A stretch of DNA of 64,000 nucleotides. Source: Burkholderia sp. Bp9142. GTDB lineage: Bacteria > Pseudomonadota > Gammaproteobacteria > Burkholderiales > Burkholderiaceae. A model generated the notes under the pieces. The model had not been told where the DNA came from. It made no database searches and saw only the letters and a list, made by a program, of their open reading frames with translations. Positions 38,404-47,362 of the stretch are shown piece by piece (position 1 is the stretch's first letter; every line of letters starts with the position of its first letter). The stretch spans positions 124,001 to 188,000 of the forward strand of contig NZ_QTPP01000005.1 of assembly GCF_003853415.1 (NCBI RefSeq), given 5' to 3'. The position numbers were made by a program, and so were the translations under genes.

Positions 38404-39327
38404 ATGTCCACCTCAGTCATCGCCGCGCTGCAGATCGGCGCATCGCCCGCCGGCACGCGCGCCACGCTCGACACGATCCTCGGCTACGAAACCGCGATCC
38501 GCGACAGCGGCGCGTCGCTCGTCGTGCTGCCCGAGGCCGTGCTCGGCGGCTACCCGAAAGGCGAGATCTTCGGCACGCGGCTCGGCTACCGGTTGCCCGA
38601 GGGCCGCGACGCGTACGCGCGCTATGCCGCGCAGGCGATCGACGTGCCGGGGCCCGAAACCGACGAACTGGCCGCGCTGTCGCAGTGCACGGGCGCGAGC
38701 CTCGTGGTCGGCGTGATCGAGCGCGGCGGCAGCACGCTGTACTGCACGGCGCTGTTCTTCGATCCGCGCGACGGGCTCGTCGCGAAGCACCGCAAGCTGA
38801 TGCCGACCGGCACCGAGCGGCTGATCTGGGGGCAGGGCGACGGCTCGACGCTGCCGGTGGTCGACACGGCCGCGGGCCGCGCAGGCGCCGCGATCTGCTG
38901 GGAGAACCACATGCCGCTGCTGCGCTGCGCGATGTACGCGAAAGGCGTGCAGATCTGGTGCGCGCCGACCGTCGACGAGCGCGACCTGTGGCAAAGCTCG
39001 ATGCGGCACATCGCGCACGAGGGACGCTGCTTCGTCGTGAGCGCGTGCCAGGTGCAGCCGTCGCCGCGTGCGCTCGGCATCGACGTGCCGGGGTGGGATC
39101 CCGAGCGGCCGCTGATCCGCGGCGGCAGCGTGATCGTCGGGCCGCTCGGCGACCTGCTGACGGAGCCGCTGATCGGCGAGGCCGGGCTCGTGACCGCGCG
39201 CATCGATACCGATGAGCTCGTGCGTGCGCGTTACGACTTCGACGTCGTGGGGCACTATGCGCGCGCCGACGTGTTTTCGCTGCACGTCGACGAGCGGCCG
39301 AAGCGGTCAGTGGTGTTCGGGGAGTGA
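38404..39327 (+). CDS. Nitrilase family carbon-nitrogen hydrolase
   Basis: Hydrolyses nitriles to carboxylic acid and ammonia, or acts on related C-N bonds; 307 residues, homo-oligomer of the nitrilase superfamily. The Glu-Lys-Cys triad is intact: E in [15 protein letters not shown] near residue 45, K in [17 protein letters not shown] near 129, C in [14 protein letters not shown] near 163. The CWENHMP motif is that of true nitrilases (branch 1) rather than amidases or cyanide hydratases. GGAG precedes ATG 38404. Regulated probably by the divergent LysR gene through the palindrome at 38339. Confidence 0.93.
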   Translation: MSTSVIAALQIGASPAGTRATLDTILGYETAIRDSGASLVVLPEAVLGGYPKGEIFGTRLGYRLPEGRDAYARYAAQAIDVPGPETDELAALSQCTGASLVVGVIERGGSTLYCTALFFDPRDGLVAKHRKLMPTGTERLIWGQGDGSTLPVVDTAAGRAGAAICWENHMPLLRCAMYAKGVQIWCAPTVDERDLWQSSMRHIAHEGRCFVVSACQVQPSPRALGIDVPGWDPERPLIRGGSVIVGPLGDLLTEPLIGEAGLVTARIDTDELVRARYDFDVVGHYARADVFSLHVDERPKRSVVFGE

Positions 39328-39462
39328 CGGGCGTTATCGGCGCGCGGACGCCCCGGCGCACGAATGGCGGCGGGGCGGGGGCGGGCTTGCCGCCTGCTGC
39401 CGCCATTGCCGACGTGCCCGCGCATGCCGAAGCGGTGAAGCTGTCGCTCGGCGCCGCGCGCG

Positions 39463-40149
39463 TCAGCGCATCGGCGCTTCCGCGATTCGCATGTAGTCGG
39501 CGATCCGCCGGCCTTCCATGTCCGGAAACTGCTCGTGCACGGTGATGTCGCCCATTCGCGCGATGTCGAAGGTGCGGAAGTCGTCGCGCAGCTCGCACCA
39601 CGCGCCGATCGTCCAGCGTCCGCCCCAGTAGACGAGCCCGAGCGGCCACACGCGGCGCTGCGTGTGCGCGCCGAGCCGGTCGCGGTAGTCGAAGCTGACG
39701 ATGTGGTGCGTGTCGACCGCCTGGTGGATCGCGTCGACCTTCGCGCAGAACGTTTCGTCGATGTGGAACGACGGCGCGAACACCGGCAGGCGGTCGAGCG
39801 CGGTGCGCTTGTCGGCCGGCATCGCCGACGCGATCTTCGCGAGTGCCGACCGCGCACCGCCCGCGAAGCGCGCGCCGCCCCAGGTCTCGAGCATCCTCGC
39901 GCCGACCGCGAGCGCCGCGAGTTCCTCGGCCGTGAACGTGAGCGGCGGCAGGCTCGCGTTGCGGTTCAGCCGGTAGCCGATGCCGGCTTCGCCTTCGATC
40001 GGCACCCCTGACAGTTGCAGGTCGCGCACGTCGCGATAGACCGTGCGCGGCGACACCGACAGCCAGTCGGCGAGCTGCTGCGCGGTCGTGAGACGCCGCC
40101 CGCGCAGCAGCTCGGCGATCTGGAACAGGCGGTCGGCACGGCGCGTCAT
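39463..40149 (-). CDS. YafY-type HTH-WYL transcriptional regulator
   Basis: A 228-residue regulator with a DeoR-like winged HTH at the N-terminus (MTRRADRLFQIAELLRGRRL, then TAQQLADWLSVSPRTVYRDV at residues 22-41) and a WYL-type effector domain. In the WYL position the sequence reads GRWTIGAWCELRDDFRTFDI near residue 180. It is co-directional with the VOC gene 73 bp upstream, a frequent YafY-glyoxalase pairing in proteobacteria in which the regulator is thought to control the pair. A palindromic operator candidate lies before the VOC gene. Ligand unknown. Confidence 0.85.
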   Translation of the reverse strand: MTRRADRLFQIAELLRGRRLTTAQQLADWLSVSPRTVYRDVRDLQLSGVPIEGEAGIGYRLNRNASLPPLTFTAEELAALAVGARMLETWGGARFAGGARSALAKIASAMPADKRTALDRLPVFAPSFHIDETFCAKVDAIHQAVDTHHIVSFDYRDRLGAHTQRRVWPLGLVYWGGRWTIGAWCELRDDFRTFDIARMGDITVHEQFPDMEGRRIADYMRIAEAPMR

Positions 40150-40222
40150 GGCTGCACCTCGACTCCAGCGGCTAGGGGGACTTCGCGATGATAGCCCCGC
40201 GCCGGCCGGATCGTGGACGCGC

Positions 40223-40633
40223 TCAGTGGCATTTCGGTGCGTGCAGGCCGACGCGGTTGCCTTCGGTATCGATCAGGTAGCCGATGTAGCCGTAGTTGTT
40301 CGGCAGCTCGACGACCGAGCCCTGCACGACGCCGCCCGCGCGTTTCGCGCGCTCGAGCGCCGCGACGACCGACTCGCCGGCGTTCAGGTACACGAGCACG
40401 CCGTTCGCGCTCGGCTTCATCTGCTGCGGATCGAACACGATGCTGCCGCCCGTGCTCGACGCTTCGTGATCGAACACGGCCATCGGCACGCCGCCGATGA
40501 CTTCGCGCTGCAGCGTCGTTTGCAGCACGGTTTCGTAGAAACGGATCGCCCGGTCGAAATCGAGGGACGGGATGTCGAACCACGCGATCGCGCGTTCCAG
40601 CGTTGCGGTTGCGGTTGCAGTTGCGGACGTCAT
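40223..40633 (-). CDS. VOC family protein (glyoxalase/bleomycin-resistance fold)
   Basis: A 136-residue single VOC-fold metalloenzyme-like protein: one domain made of two beta-alpha-beta-beta-beta modules. WFDIPSLDFDRAIRFYETVL begins the first module near residue 17; GYIGYLIDTEGNRVGLHAPK ends the second and contains the expected D-x-E-G-N-x-x-G-L-H box. The N-terminus has an Ala-Thr repeat (ATATATAT) coded by a hexanucleotide repeat. AGGAG stands 7-8 nt before ATG 40633; the longer frame to 40738 is rejected. Reaction unknown. Confidence 0.85.
   Translation of the reverse strand: MTSATATATATLERAIAWFDIPSLDFDRAIRFYETVLQTTLQREVIGGVPMAVFDHEASSTGGSIVFDPQQMKPSANGVLVYLNAGESVVAALERAKRAGGVVQGSVVELPNNYGYIGYLIDTEGNRVGLHAPKCH
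40602..40625. repeat. Hexanucleotide repeat in the VOC gene
   Basis: Four copies of GTTGCG (third copy GTTGCA) in tandem encode the Ala-Thr repeat near the N-terminus of the VOC protein. Changes in copy number would keep the frame. Confidence 0.85.
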
Positions 40634-40691
40634 GACGAGCTCCTTGTCTTGTTCGGGTTCTTGATGGAAACCAGCCTTGCATTGCGCCGGG

Positions 40692-40731
40692 ATTGCAGTG
40701 TGACGGGGGGCTGCTGACAGCGTGCTGTCAG
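40692..40731 (-). promoter_or_regulatory. Promoter with overlapping palindromic operator for the VOC-WYL operon
   Basis: CTGACAGC (40714-40721) and GCTGTCAG (40724-40731) form an 8-bp perfect inverted repeat with a 2-bp centre. On the minus strand CTGTCA (complement of 40715-40720) can serve as -35 with a 17-bp spacer to TGCAAT (complement of 40692-40697) as -10, about 60 bp before the VOC start. A regulator on the palindrome would cover the -35 box, consistent with repression by the YafY-type protein. Confidence 0.6.
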
Positions 40732-40846
40732 TAGTCACGGCGGGGCTGACAAAAGGCAGCTTCGCCGGCGCAAGAGCCGTGCGAAACCTCAGCGGCGTGA
40801 CAGTGGCGGAGCGGCACGCGTGGCGCCACCCGCATGGGTGCGGCGG

Positions 40847-40878
40847 AAAGAAAAATGCCCGGCCGATTGGCCGGGCAT
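40847..40878 (-). terminator. Intrinsic terminator after the RNA methyltransferase gene
   Basis: ATGCCCGGCC (40855-40864) pairs with GGCCGGGCAT (40869-40878); on the minus strand the stem is followed by TTTTTCTTT. It ends the minus-strand transcript 42 bp past the methyltransferase stop. Confidence 0.85.
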
Positions 40879-40920
40879 CTTCTGGGTGTCAGCAGGCGGC
40901 CGCAGCGGCCGCTTCGCGCG

Positions 40921-42219
40921 TCAGGCGTCGCCTTCCGGCGCGGCCGGGCGTGCCTTCACGCTGCCGGCGATCAGGTCGAAGCGGAACAGCCGGCATTCGA
41001 GCGCGCCGTTGAACAGCGGCGTCTTCGCCGATTCGCGCAGCCGCAGCTGGCCCGGCAGCGACCGGTCCGACGTCAGCAGGAACGCCTGCCAGCCCGTGAA
41101 GCGCTGCTTGAGCGCATCGCCGAGCGCGTTGAAGAACTCGCTGTCCGGCGCGTCGGTGTGCGTGCGGCGGAACGCGTCGTCGTTGCCGCGGTTGCGGCCC
41201 GTCTCGCGTACCTCGCCGCGCGCGCTGCGGCCGCGCACCTCGATCCGCTCGCCGTACGGCGGGTTCGCGAGGATGATGCCCGGGCCGTCGCACGGCGGCG
41301 TCATCCCGCGCGCGTCGACCTGCTTGAGCCATACCGACGGCACGCCCGCGCGTTCGAGGTTCGCGCGCGCCTTCTCGAGCATGTCGCCCGAGATGTCGCT
41401 GCCGTACACGCCGAGCGCATCGCGCTTGCCGCGCGCCGCGCGCTTCGCGTCGAGCGCCGCGACCTTCAGGCCCTGCCAGGCGGTGATGTCGTACTGCTTG
41501 AGCTTTTCGAAGCCGAAGCGGCGCTCGACGCCCGGTGCGACGCCGAGCGCGATCTGTGCGGCTTCCGCGAGGAACGTGCCGCTGCCGCACATCGGATCGT
41601 ACAGCGGCGTGCCGGGCGTCCAGCCCGTCAGGCGCAGGATGCCGGCCGCGAGGTTCTCGCGCAGCGGCGCCGCGCCCTTGTCGAGACGCCAGCCGCGCTT
41701 GAACAGCGGCTCGCCCGACGTATCGAGGTACAGCGTGCACTCGGTGGCCGTCAGGAACGCGAACACGCGCACGTCCGGCGCCCCGGTGTCGATGCTCGGC
41801 CGCGAGCCGGTCTTGTCGCGCATCCGGTCGCAGATCGCGTCCTTCACGCGCAGCGTCGCGAATTCGAGGCTCTTCAGCGGCGACTTGATCGCGGTGATGT
41901 CGACGCGCAGCGTCTGCGTCGACGCGAACCAGCGTTCCCACGGCTGCTCGAGCGCGAGCGCGTAGACGTCCTGTTCGTTGCGGTACGGGCGGTGCGCGAT
42001 CTTCAGCAGGATCCGGCTCGCGATCCGCGAATGGAGGTTCGCGGCCATGCCGGCGGCCCAGCCGCCGCGGAAATGCACGCCGCCCGGCACCTGCGCGCCC
42101 GGGGTGAACGGCGCGCCGTCCAGATGGCGGCCGGCGATTTCGGCCAGCTCGGCGGCAAGCGCCGCTTCGAGGCCGCGCGGGCAGGGAGCGAAGAATTCGT
42201 ACAGGGTGGGCGAGGACAT
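40921..42219 (-). CDS. THUMP domain class I SAM-dependent RNA methyltransferase
   Basis: A 432-residue rRNA methyltransferase of the RlmL/RlmK (YcbY) N-terminal type, without the second RlmK domain. The N-terminal ferredoxin-like and THUMP domain spans about residues 1-165 (YEFFAPCPRGLEAALAAEL start). SAM motif I appears as LYDPMCGSGTFLAEAA near residue 200 and the target-base motif IV as IILANPPYGERIEVRG near 310 (NPPY typical of N2-guanine or N6-adenine methylation). The likely target is G2445 of 23S rRNA; this is inference from the family. ATG 42219 starts right before the THUMP domain. Confidence 0.88.
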   Translation of the reverse strand: MSSPTLYEFFAPCPRGLEAALAAELAEIAGRHLDGAPFTPGAQVPGGVHFRGGWAAGMAANLHSRIASRILLKIAHRPYRNEQDVYALALEQPWERWFASTQTLRVDITAIKSPLKSLEFATLRVKDAICDRMRDKTGSRPSIDTGAPDVRVFAFLTATECTLYLDTSGEPLFKRGWRLDKGAAPLRENLAAGILRLTGWTPGTPLYDPMCGSGTFLAEAAQIALGVAPGVERRFGFEKLKQYDITAWQGLKVAALDAKRAARGKRDALGVYGSDISGDMLEKARANLERAGVPSVWLKQVDARGMTPPCDGPGIILANPPYGERIEVRGRSARGEVRETGRNRGNDDAFRRTHTDAPDSEFFNALGDALKQRFTGWQAFLLTSDRSLPGQLRLRESAKTPLFNGALECRLFRFDLIAGSVKARPAAPEGDA

Positions 42220-42385
42220 AAGGCGGGTGAGGACGTGCAAAAGTCCACCATTGTACGCGGCGCGGGCGGCCGGAGCCGGCGTTGGGTCCGATTTGGGACG
42301 CCGCCGAGGGCGCACCGGCCGTGACGGCGCGCCGCCAGGGCCCGTGCGGCGGCGCCCGCCCGGGCGGCGCGGCGCCGTCAGACGG

Positions 42386-44509
42386 TCAGTGCGAGCCCGG
42401 CTGGCCGGCCCGCGCGGCCGTTCCACCGGCCGGCCAGAACAGCGCGGACGGCTTCGACAGCACAGTGCGGACGATCGCGCCGACCAGCGCGCGCACCTTG
42501 GCGCGGCGCAGGCTGCGCGAGCGCACGGCCATCGTAAACGCGAGCGCGAAGCTCACGAGCACGTTGAGGACCGCCATGCTCAGCACGCCGGCGCAGGCCC
42601 ACCACAGCTCTGGCGTGCCCAGTGCATCCTTGCCGAGCACGCCGAGCGCGATTCCGATCGAGCCGGCCGACAGCGTCACGTGCCGCACTTCGAACGGGAA
42701 CAGGAACACGGTGACGATCGCCGGGATCAGGCCGAGCATCAGGCCGAGACCGACGTTGGCGACCACGCCCGCGACGTTCGACCGGCAGAAGTGCGCGAGC
42801 TTCGCGGCGCCCGACGCACCGAGCGTGATCCGCAGCCGGCGGTTGTACGCGAGCGCGTCGCCGACCCGGTGCAGCACGAACCAGTTGTCGGCCCAGCCCG
42901 CGAGCAGGCTCGACGCCCACAGCAGCACGCCCGTGAGCGCCGCGTAGAGCGGCGTCGGGCCCAGCAGCGAGAACGAATGCAGCGTCGCGTGCGCCTTGTC
43001 CGGCGAGATCAGGTTCGCGTGCAGCAGGTTGCCCGCGAACAGCTGCACGAGCAGGCACACGGGCAGCACGACGAGCACGTTGCCGGAGATCGCCGCGGCC
43101 TGCGTGCGGATCAGCGCGATCACCGACGCGACGAACGCCTTCACGCCTTCCTCGTGACCGGTGTCATCGAGCTCGCGCGCGAGCGTCGGCGCGGTCATCG
43201 CGGGCTGCTTGGTCGCGAGCGTGAAGTGCAGGAAGTGCATCAGCATGAAGCTCGCCGCGTAGTTGACGCCCGCGAGCAGCCCTTCGAGCATCGACTGCAG
43301 GTGCGCGCCCGTGATCGCGAACTTCACGCACACGGTCGCGACGGTGACGAGGCCGCCGCCCGCGGCCATCCGCAGCATCTTCAGGTACTCGGCGCGGCCG
43401 CGCGAGATGTAGTGCTCGCCGGTGTCCGCGTTGGTCTCGACGAGCTTGCGCGCGAACAGCGAGAAGTTGCTGCGCACGAGGTGCGTGACGCTCTGGCTGT
43501 TCTGGTTCGCGTCGACGAGCTCGGCCGTCAGGCGCGCCATCCCGCGCAGGTCGTCGCGTGCCATCCACGCGTTGAGCAGCGTTTCCGCGCGCAGGATGCG
43601 CATGCGCATCCGTTCGACCTGGAACACGATGTCGACCGACACGCCATTGCGGTACAGGTGCGCGAACACGTCATCGACCGCGATCCGGCATTCGTCGAGC
43701 AGCACGCGCAGGTAGTTCACCTCGTGCAGCAGCTTGCTCGCGTCGCCGCCGTCCTCGGCGGCCGCGTGCGCGGTCTCGACCGCGAGCATCGCGCGCGTGA
43801 GGCGGTAGAACGGCTGCGCTTCGAGCGGCTTGCGCGCGTCGTCGTCGGACAGGCGGCTGCGCACCGTCTGCGACAGGCCGGTCGAGCTGATCTGGCAGGT
43901 CAGGTTGTGCAGCGCGGCCAGCAGGTCGCGCGAGAACGAGCCGGGCTCGTGGCGTTCTTCGTCGGTGACGTCGAACGAGATCAGCTCGGCGAGGCGGGCG
44001 AGCAGGTCGTCGGGCAGCGCATCGATCCATTGCGCGTCTTCCGGTGCCGGGAACATCAGCGTGAACAGCGCCGTCAGCTCGCGGCGGTTCGGCGCGGGCG
44101 GAATCAGCGACGAGTCGATCCGCTCGAACAGCGCGCCGAAGAAGCCGGAGTGCACCGGCATGCCGGCGTCGCACAGCAGCGAGATGCCGTCGCATTCGCG
44201 CAGGATCCCGCGCAGGATGCGCGCCGCGTGCGATTTCCACGCGGGATTGCGATCGAGCACGTGGAACAGGTAGCGCAGCCGCGCGTGCGCCGGGTACACG
44301 CGCGTGTCGGCATCACGCTCGGCCGGCGCATCCTGCGTGGCCTGCATCGCGCCGTTGCGGCGCAGCCAGTGCGCGAGCTCGATCAGCCATTCGCTGCGCT
44401 CGGCGTACGACGCTTGCGCGTCGGCATGCGCGAGCAGCGCATCGAGCTGGTGGCTCGCATTGCGCGACGCGCGCCACTTCTTGATCAGGGTCGTCAGGGA
44501 ACGAAACAT
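42386..44509 (-). CDS. Gcr-type 'site-specific recombinase' family membrane protein
   Basis: A 707-residue protein of the family annotated as site-specific recombinase after the gonococcal cosmid-rearranging gene product. The first 370 residues are soluble and helix-rich. The remaining half has about six hydrophobic segments (MLRMAAGGGLVTVATVCVKF, NVLVVLPVCLLVQLFAGNLL, NVGLGLMLGLIPAIVTVFLF, ALGVLGKDALG and others), so it is an inner-membrane protein. No tyrosine- or serine-recombinase catalytic motif is visible. The recombinase label therefore looks doubtful; the real role is unknown. Confidence 0.75.
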   Translation of the reverse strand: MFRSLTTLIKKWRASRNASHQLDALLAHADAQASYAERSEWLIELAHWLRRNGAMQATQDAPAERDADTRVYPAHARLRYLFHVLDRNPAWKSHAARILRGILRECDGISLLCDAGMPVHSGFFGALFERIDSSLIPPAPNRRELTALFTLMFPAPEDAQWIDALPDDLLARLAELISFDVTDEERHEPGSFSRDLLAALHNLTCQISSTGLSQTVRSRLSDDDARKPLEAQPFYRLTRAMLAVETAHAAAEDGGDASKLLHEVNYLRVLLDECRIAVDDVFAHLYRNGVSVDIVFQVERMRMRILRAETLLNAWMARDDLRGMARLTAELVDANQNSQSVTHLVRSNFSLFARKLVETNADTGEHYISRGRAEYLKMLRMAAGGGLVTVATVCVKFAITGAHLQSMLEGLLAGVNYAASFMLMHFLHFTLATKQPAMTAPTLARELDDTGHEEGVKAFVASVIALIRTQAAAISGNVLVVLPVCLLVQLFAGNLLHANLISPDKAHATLHSFSLLGPTPLYAALTGVLLWASSLLAGWADNWFVLHRVGDALAYNRRLRITLGASGAAKLAHFCRSNVAGVVANVGLGLMLGLIPAIVTVFLFPFEVRHVTLSAGSIGIALGVLGKDALGTPELWWACAGVLSMAVLNVLVSFALAFTMAVRSRSLRRAKVRALVGAIVRTVLSKPSALFWPAGGTAARAGQPGSH

Positions 44510-45011
44510 AAACGGATTGGCGAAAGCCCTGGACGGGCGGGTTCGGGATGCCGGCCGGGAACACGGCGCGGCGCCGGGGAGAACGGTGAGGCGGGTCGCG
44601 TTGCCGGACGATGCGCGGCGACCCGCGATGCGGCTGCCCCGATGCGGTGCACGCGGATTGCGTGCGAGCCCCGGGAGATGCGGAGATCGCGCCGGACGCG
44701 AACGGATCGCCGCCGGCTGGCGCGCACGACAGGGGAGCCGGCCGGAAAGTGCGTAGGATCGTCAATCGGCCGCGAAAACGCAAGCCGACCGCACTGCGTG
44801 GCGCCGGTTCCGGCGGATTTTGACAAACAGTGCAAAGCTGCCGTCCGGCCGATGGGTGACGTGCAGCATCGGCCTTGTCGGCGATGGCGGCCGGTTCGCG
44901 GGCGCGGCGGCGCGCGCCCGCGGATCGCTGCCGATGAGCGCTACCGGGCGACGCGTGCCGAATGCAGTCGCATGCGCGAATGCACCGGACACCGGCGCGC
45001 GCGCCGCACGC
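44510..45011. other. Gene-free 500-bp region
   Basis: The stretch between the end of the pqi operon (pqiC stop at 45012) and the start of the membrane protein gene holds only short frames with poor codon use. It is GC-rich; no hairpin with T-run and no promoter pair stood out. It must contain the promoter of the minus-strand membrane protein gene. Confidence 0.4.
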
Positions 45012-45746
45012 TTACGCGCCGGACTTGCCGGTCGCGCCGGCGTCGCCGCCTGGCGTCGGATTGGCCGGGCAGGGCACGACGGGCGCGGCCGCCGCCGCCT
45101 TGCCGGATGCGGTCGTGGATGGGGCCGACGCAGCCGTCGCCCCGCGCCGCGCGGCCAGCGCGCGCACGCCGGACGCAGCCTGCGACGCAATCACGTCGAG
45201 CGCGCGCCGGTGCCCGGCGACGAGCGCGTCGTAGCCGTCGGCGACCGGTTCGGCGACGCTCGTGCGGCACGTCATCACCGCCTGCGTGCCGAGCGCGCGC
45301 ACGCTCCACACCGCATCGATCGCCGCACGCTTGCCGGGCCACGACTCGAAGCGCTGCACGTTCACGCTGATTCGATAGACGGGCACGCCGGCCGGGTACG
45401 CGGAATTCGCGACATCGATCGTGCCGAGCTGCGCGGCGAGATCGTCGGACAGCGCGCGGCGAATCTCGTCGGCGGGCGGCGCGGCCCAGCGCTCCTGTTC
45501 GAGCACGTCGACCTGCGCGGCGTTCTTCTGCACGACGAGCTGGTTCTTCGCGACCTGTTCGGGCACGCCGACCGACGGCACTTCGATCAGGAACGCCGGG
45601 TTGGCGGGCGCGGTGCGCACGGGCGCCGCGGCGTCTGCCGGGCTCAGCGTATAGAACCGCGCGGGCGGCGAGCTGCACGCGGCGAGCGCGAGCGCGGCGA
45701 AGGCCGCCGCCGCGCCGCCCGCGAAACCGTTCACGCGTGTCGTCAT
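45012..45746 (-). CDS. pqiC: ABC-type transport auxiliary lipoprotein PqiC
   Basis: Outer-membrane lipoprotein that joins the PqiB tunnel to the outer membrane. It has 244 residues with the lipobox LALAACSS near residue 26 (Cys27 or so lipidated). The DUF330/PqiC domain begins RFYTLSPADA near residue 35 and includes SVGVPEQVAKNQLVV and the conserved AAPPADEIRRALSDDL. The last 45 residues are Ala/Ser/Thr/Pro-rich. AGGAGAC lies before ATG 45746, which overlaps the pqiB stop by 4 bp. Last gene of the pqi operon. Confidence 0.9.
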   Translation of the reverse strand: MTTRVNGFAGGAAAAFAALALAACSSPPARFYTLSPADAAAPVRTAPANPAFLIEVPSVGVPEQVAKNQLVVQKNAAQVDVLEQERWAAPPADEIRRALSDDLAAQLGTIDVANSAYPAGVPVYRISVNVQRFESWPGKRAAIDAVWSVRALGTQAVMTCRTSVAEPVADGYDALVAGHRRALDVIASQAASGVRALAARRGATAASAPSTTASGKAAAAAPVVPCPANPTPGGDAGATGKSGA

Positions 45747-47362
45747 GGTTTGTCTCCTGGCTTGCCCTTGAGCAGCGATTCGGGATGGCGCTCCAGATAG
45801 TCGGCGAGCGCGTTCAGCGATTGCAGCGTGCGCGTGAGCTCCTTCAGCGCGCCGCGCACGTCGGATTGCAGCGGCGAATCCTGCTGCAGCGTCGCCTCGG
45901 CGGTCGAGAAGGTCTGCTTCGCGGCCGACAGCGTGTCGCGCGCTTCCGGCGCGACCTGCGTGTCGAGCTGCTTGAACAGCTTGTCGGCGTTCGCGAGTGC
46001 GCTGTTCAGGTTCGCGCCGATCTGGTCGAACGGCACCTTGTCGAGCTTCTTCGCAATGTCGGCGACCTGCAGCTGCAGCTCGTCGAGCGTGTTCGGCACG
46101 GTCGGCAGCTCGAGCGGCTGGCGTGCCGCGTCGATCGTCACGGCCGGCGCCTTCGGGAAGAAGTCGAGCGCGACGTACAGCTGGCTCGTCAGCAGGTTGC
46201 CGGTGCGCAGCTGGCCGCGCAGCCCGTGCCTGACGAGGCGCTCGACGATCTCGCGGCGGGCCGGTTCGCCCTTGCTCTCGATCGTTTCGCGGAAGCGCGG
46301 GCCGAGCCGCTCCGGATACACGTTCATCGTCACCGGCATCAGGAAGTTCTTGGTCTTCGGATCGAAGTCGATGCCGATGTTCGTCACTTCGCCAAGCACG
46401 ATGCCGCGGAAGTCGACCGGCGCGCCGACGGCGAGCCCGCGCAGCGACTGGTTGAAGTTCATCACGACCTGCAGCGGCTGGCCGTCCGGGTCGCGCATCG
46501 CGTCGGCCTCGTCGGAGCCGAGACGGAAGGTCGTGTTGTTCGGCGCGGTCGCGCCGCTGTCCTGGTTCGGCGGCGTCTGGAACGCGATGCCGCCGAGGAT
46601 CACCGTCGCGAGCGACTGCGTGTTCAGCTTCAGGCCGCTCGAATCGAGCCGCAGGTCGACGCCGCTCGCCTGCCACCAGCGCGAGTTCACGCCGACGTAC
46701 TGGTCGTACGGCGCATTGACGAACACGTTGAACGTGACGCCCGTGCCGTCCTTGTCGAGCGAGAAGCCGACCACCTGGCCGACCTGCACGCGGCGGTAGT
46801 AGATCGGCGAGCCGATGTCGACCGAACCCAGCGAATCGCCGCGCAGCACGTACTGCGTGCCTTTCTGGTCGCCGGTCACGGCCGGCGGGGTTTCGAGGCC
46901 CGTGAAGTCGCTCTGCGAGTCCTGCCCGTGGCCGGCGTCGACGCCGATGTACGCGCCCGAGAGCAGCGTGCCGAGCCCCGACACGCCGGTCGCGCCGATG
47001 CGCGGACGCACGATCCAGAAGCGCGAGCCCTTGACCGCGAAGTCCTCGGCTTCCTTCTTCAGCTGCACCTGGACGAGCACGCGCGACAGGTCCTTCGACA
47101 GCTTGATCGTCTTGACCATGCCGATCTCGACGTCCTTGTACTTGACCTGCGTCTTGCCCGGCTCGAGGCCTTCCGCGCTGTGGAAGCTGATCGAGATTTC
47201 CGGGCCGCGCTCGCGCACGGACTTGATCACGAGGCCGATGCCGATCAGCGCGGCGATCAGCGGCACGAGCCAGACGAGCGACGGCAGCCAGCCGCTTTTC
47301 GTCGAGATCGCCGGATCGGGCGGCCGGGACGCGTCGTGCTGCGGGCCTTGCGGACTATTCAT
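45743..47362 (-). CDS. pqiB: MCE domain protein PqiB
   Basis: Forms the periplasm-spanning tube that moves lipids between inner and outer membranes. It has 539 residues (E. coli 546). One N-terminal transmembrane helix (SLVWLVPLIAALIGIGLVIK near residue 28) is followed by three MCE domains: about residues 48-140 (ISISFHSAEGLEPGKTQVKY), 160-270 (VLRGDSLGSVDIGSPIYYRR) and 290-400 (VVMNFNQSLRGLAVGAPVDF), then a long coiled-coil C-terminus (LDELQLQVADIAKKLDKV and LKELTRTLQSLNALAD) that would build the needle-like tunnel. The gene overlaps pqiA2 by 8 bp and pqiC by 4 bp. Confidence 0.93.
   Translation of the reverse strand: MNSPQGPQHDASRPPDPAISTKSGWLPSLVWLVPLIAALIGIGLVIKSVRERGPEISISFHSAEGLEPGKTQVKYKDVEIGMVKTIKLSKDLSRVLVQVQLKKEAEDFAVKGSRFWIVRPRIGATGVSGLGTLLSGAYIGVDAGHGQDSQSDFTGLETPPAVTGDQKGTQYVLRGDSLGSVDIGSPIYYRRVQVGQVVGFSLDKDGTGVTFNVFVNAPYDQYVGVNSRWWQASGVDLRLDSSGLKLNTQSLATVILGGIAFQTPPNQDSGATAPNNTTFRLGSDEADAMRDPDGQPLQVVMNFNQSLRGLAVGAPVDFRGIVLGEVTNIGIDFDPKTKNFLMPVTMNVYPERLGPRFRETIESKGEPARREIVERLVRHGLRGQLRTGNLLTSQLYVALDFFPKAPAVTIDAARQPLELPTVPNTLDELQLQVADIAKKLDKVPFDQIGANLNSALANADKLFKQLDTQVAPEARDTLSAAKQTFSTAEATLQQDSPLQSDVRGALKELTRTLQSLNALADYLERHPESLLKGKPGDKP

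Noticed and set aside
41978-45370. 1130-codon plus-strand frame antisense to the membrane recombinase-family gene
   Set aside because: Arg/His/Asp-rich translation with no recognisable motif; the opposite strand encodes a coherent membrane protein.
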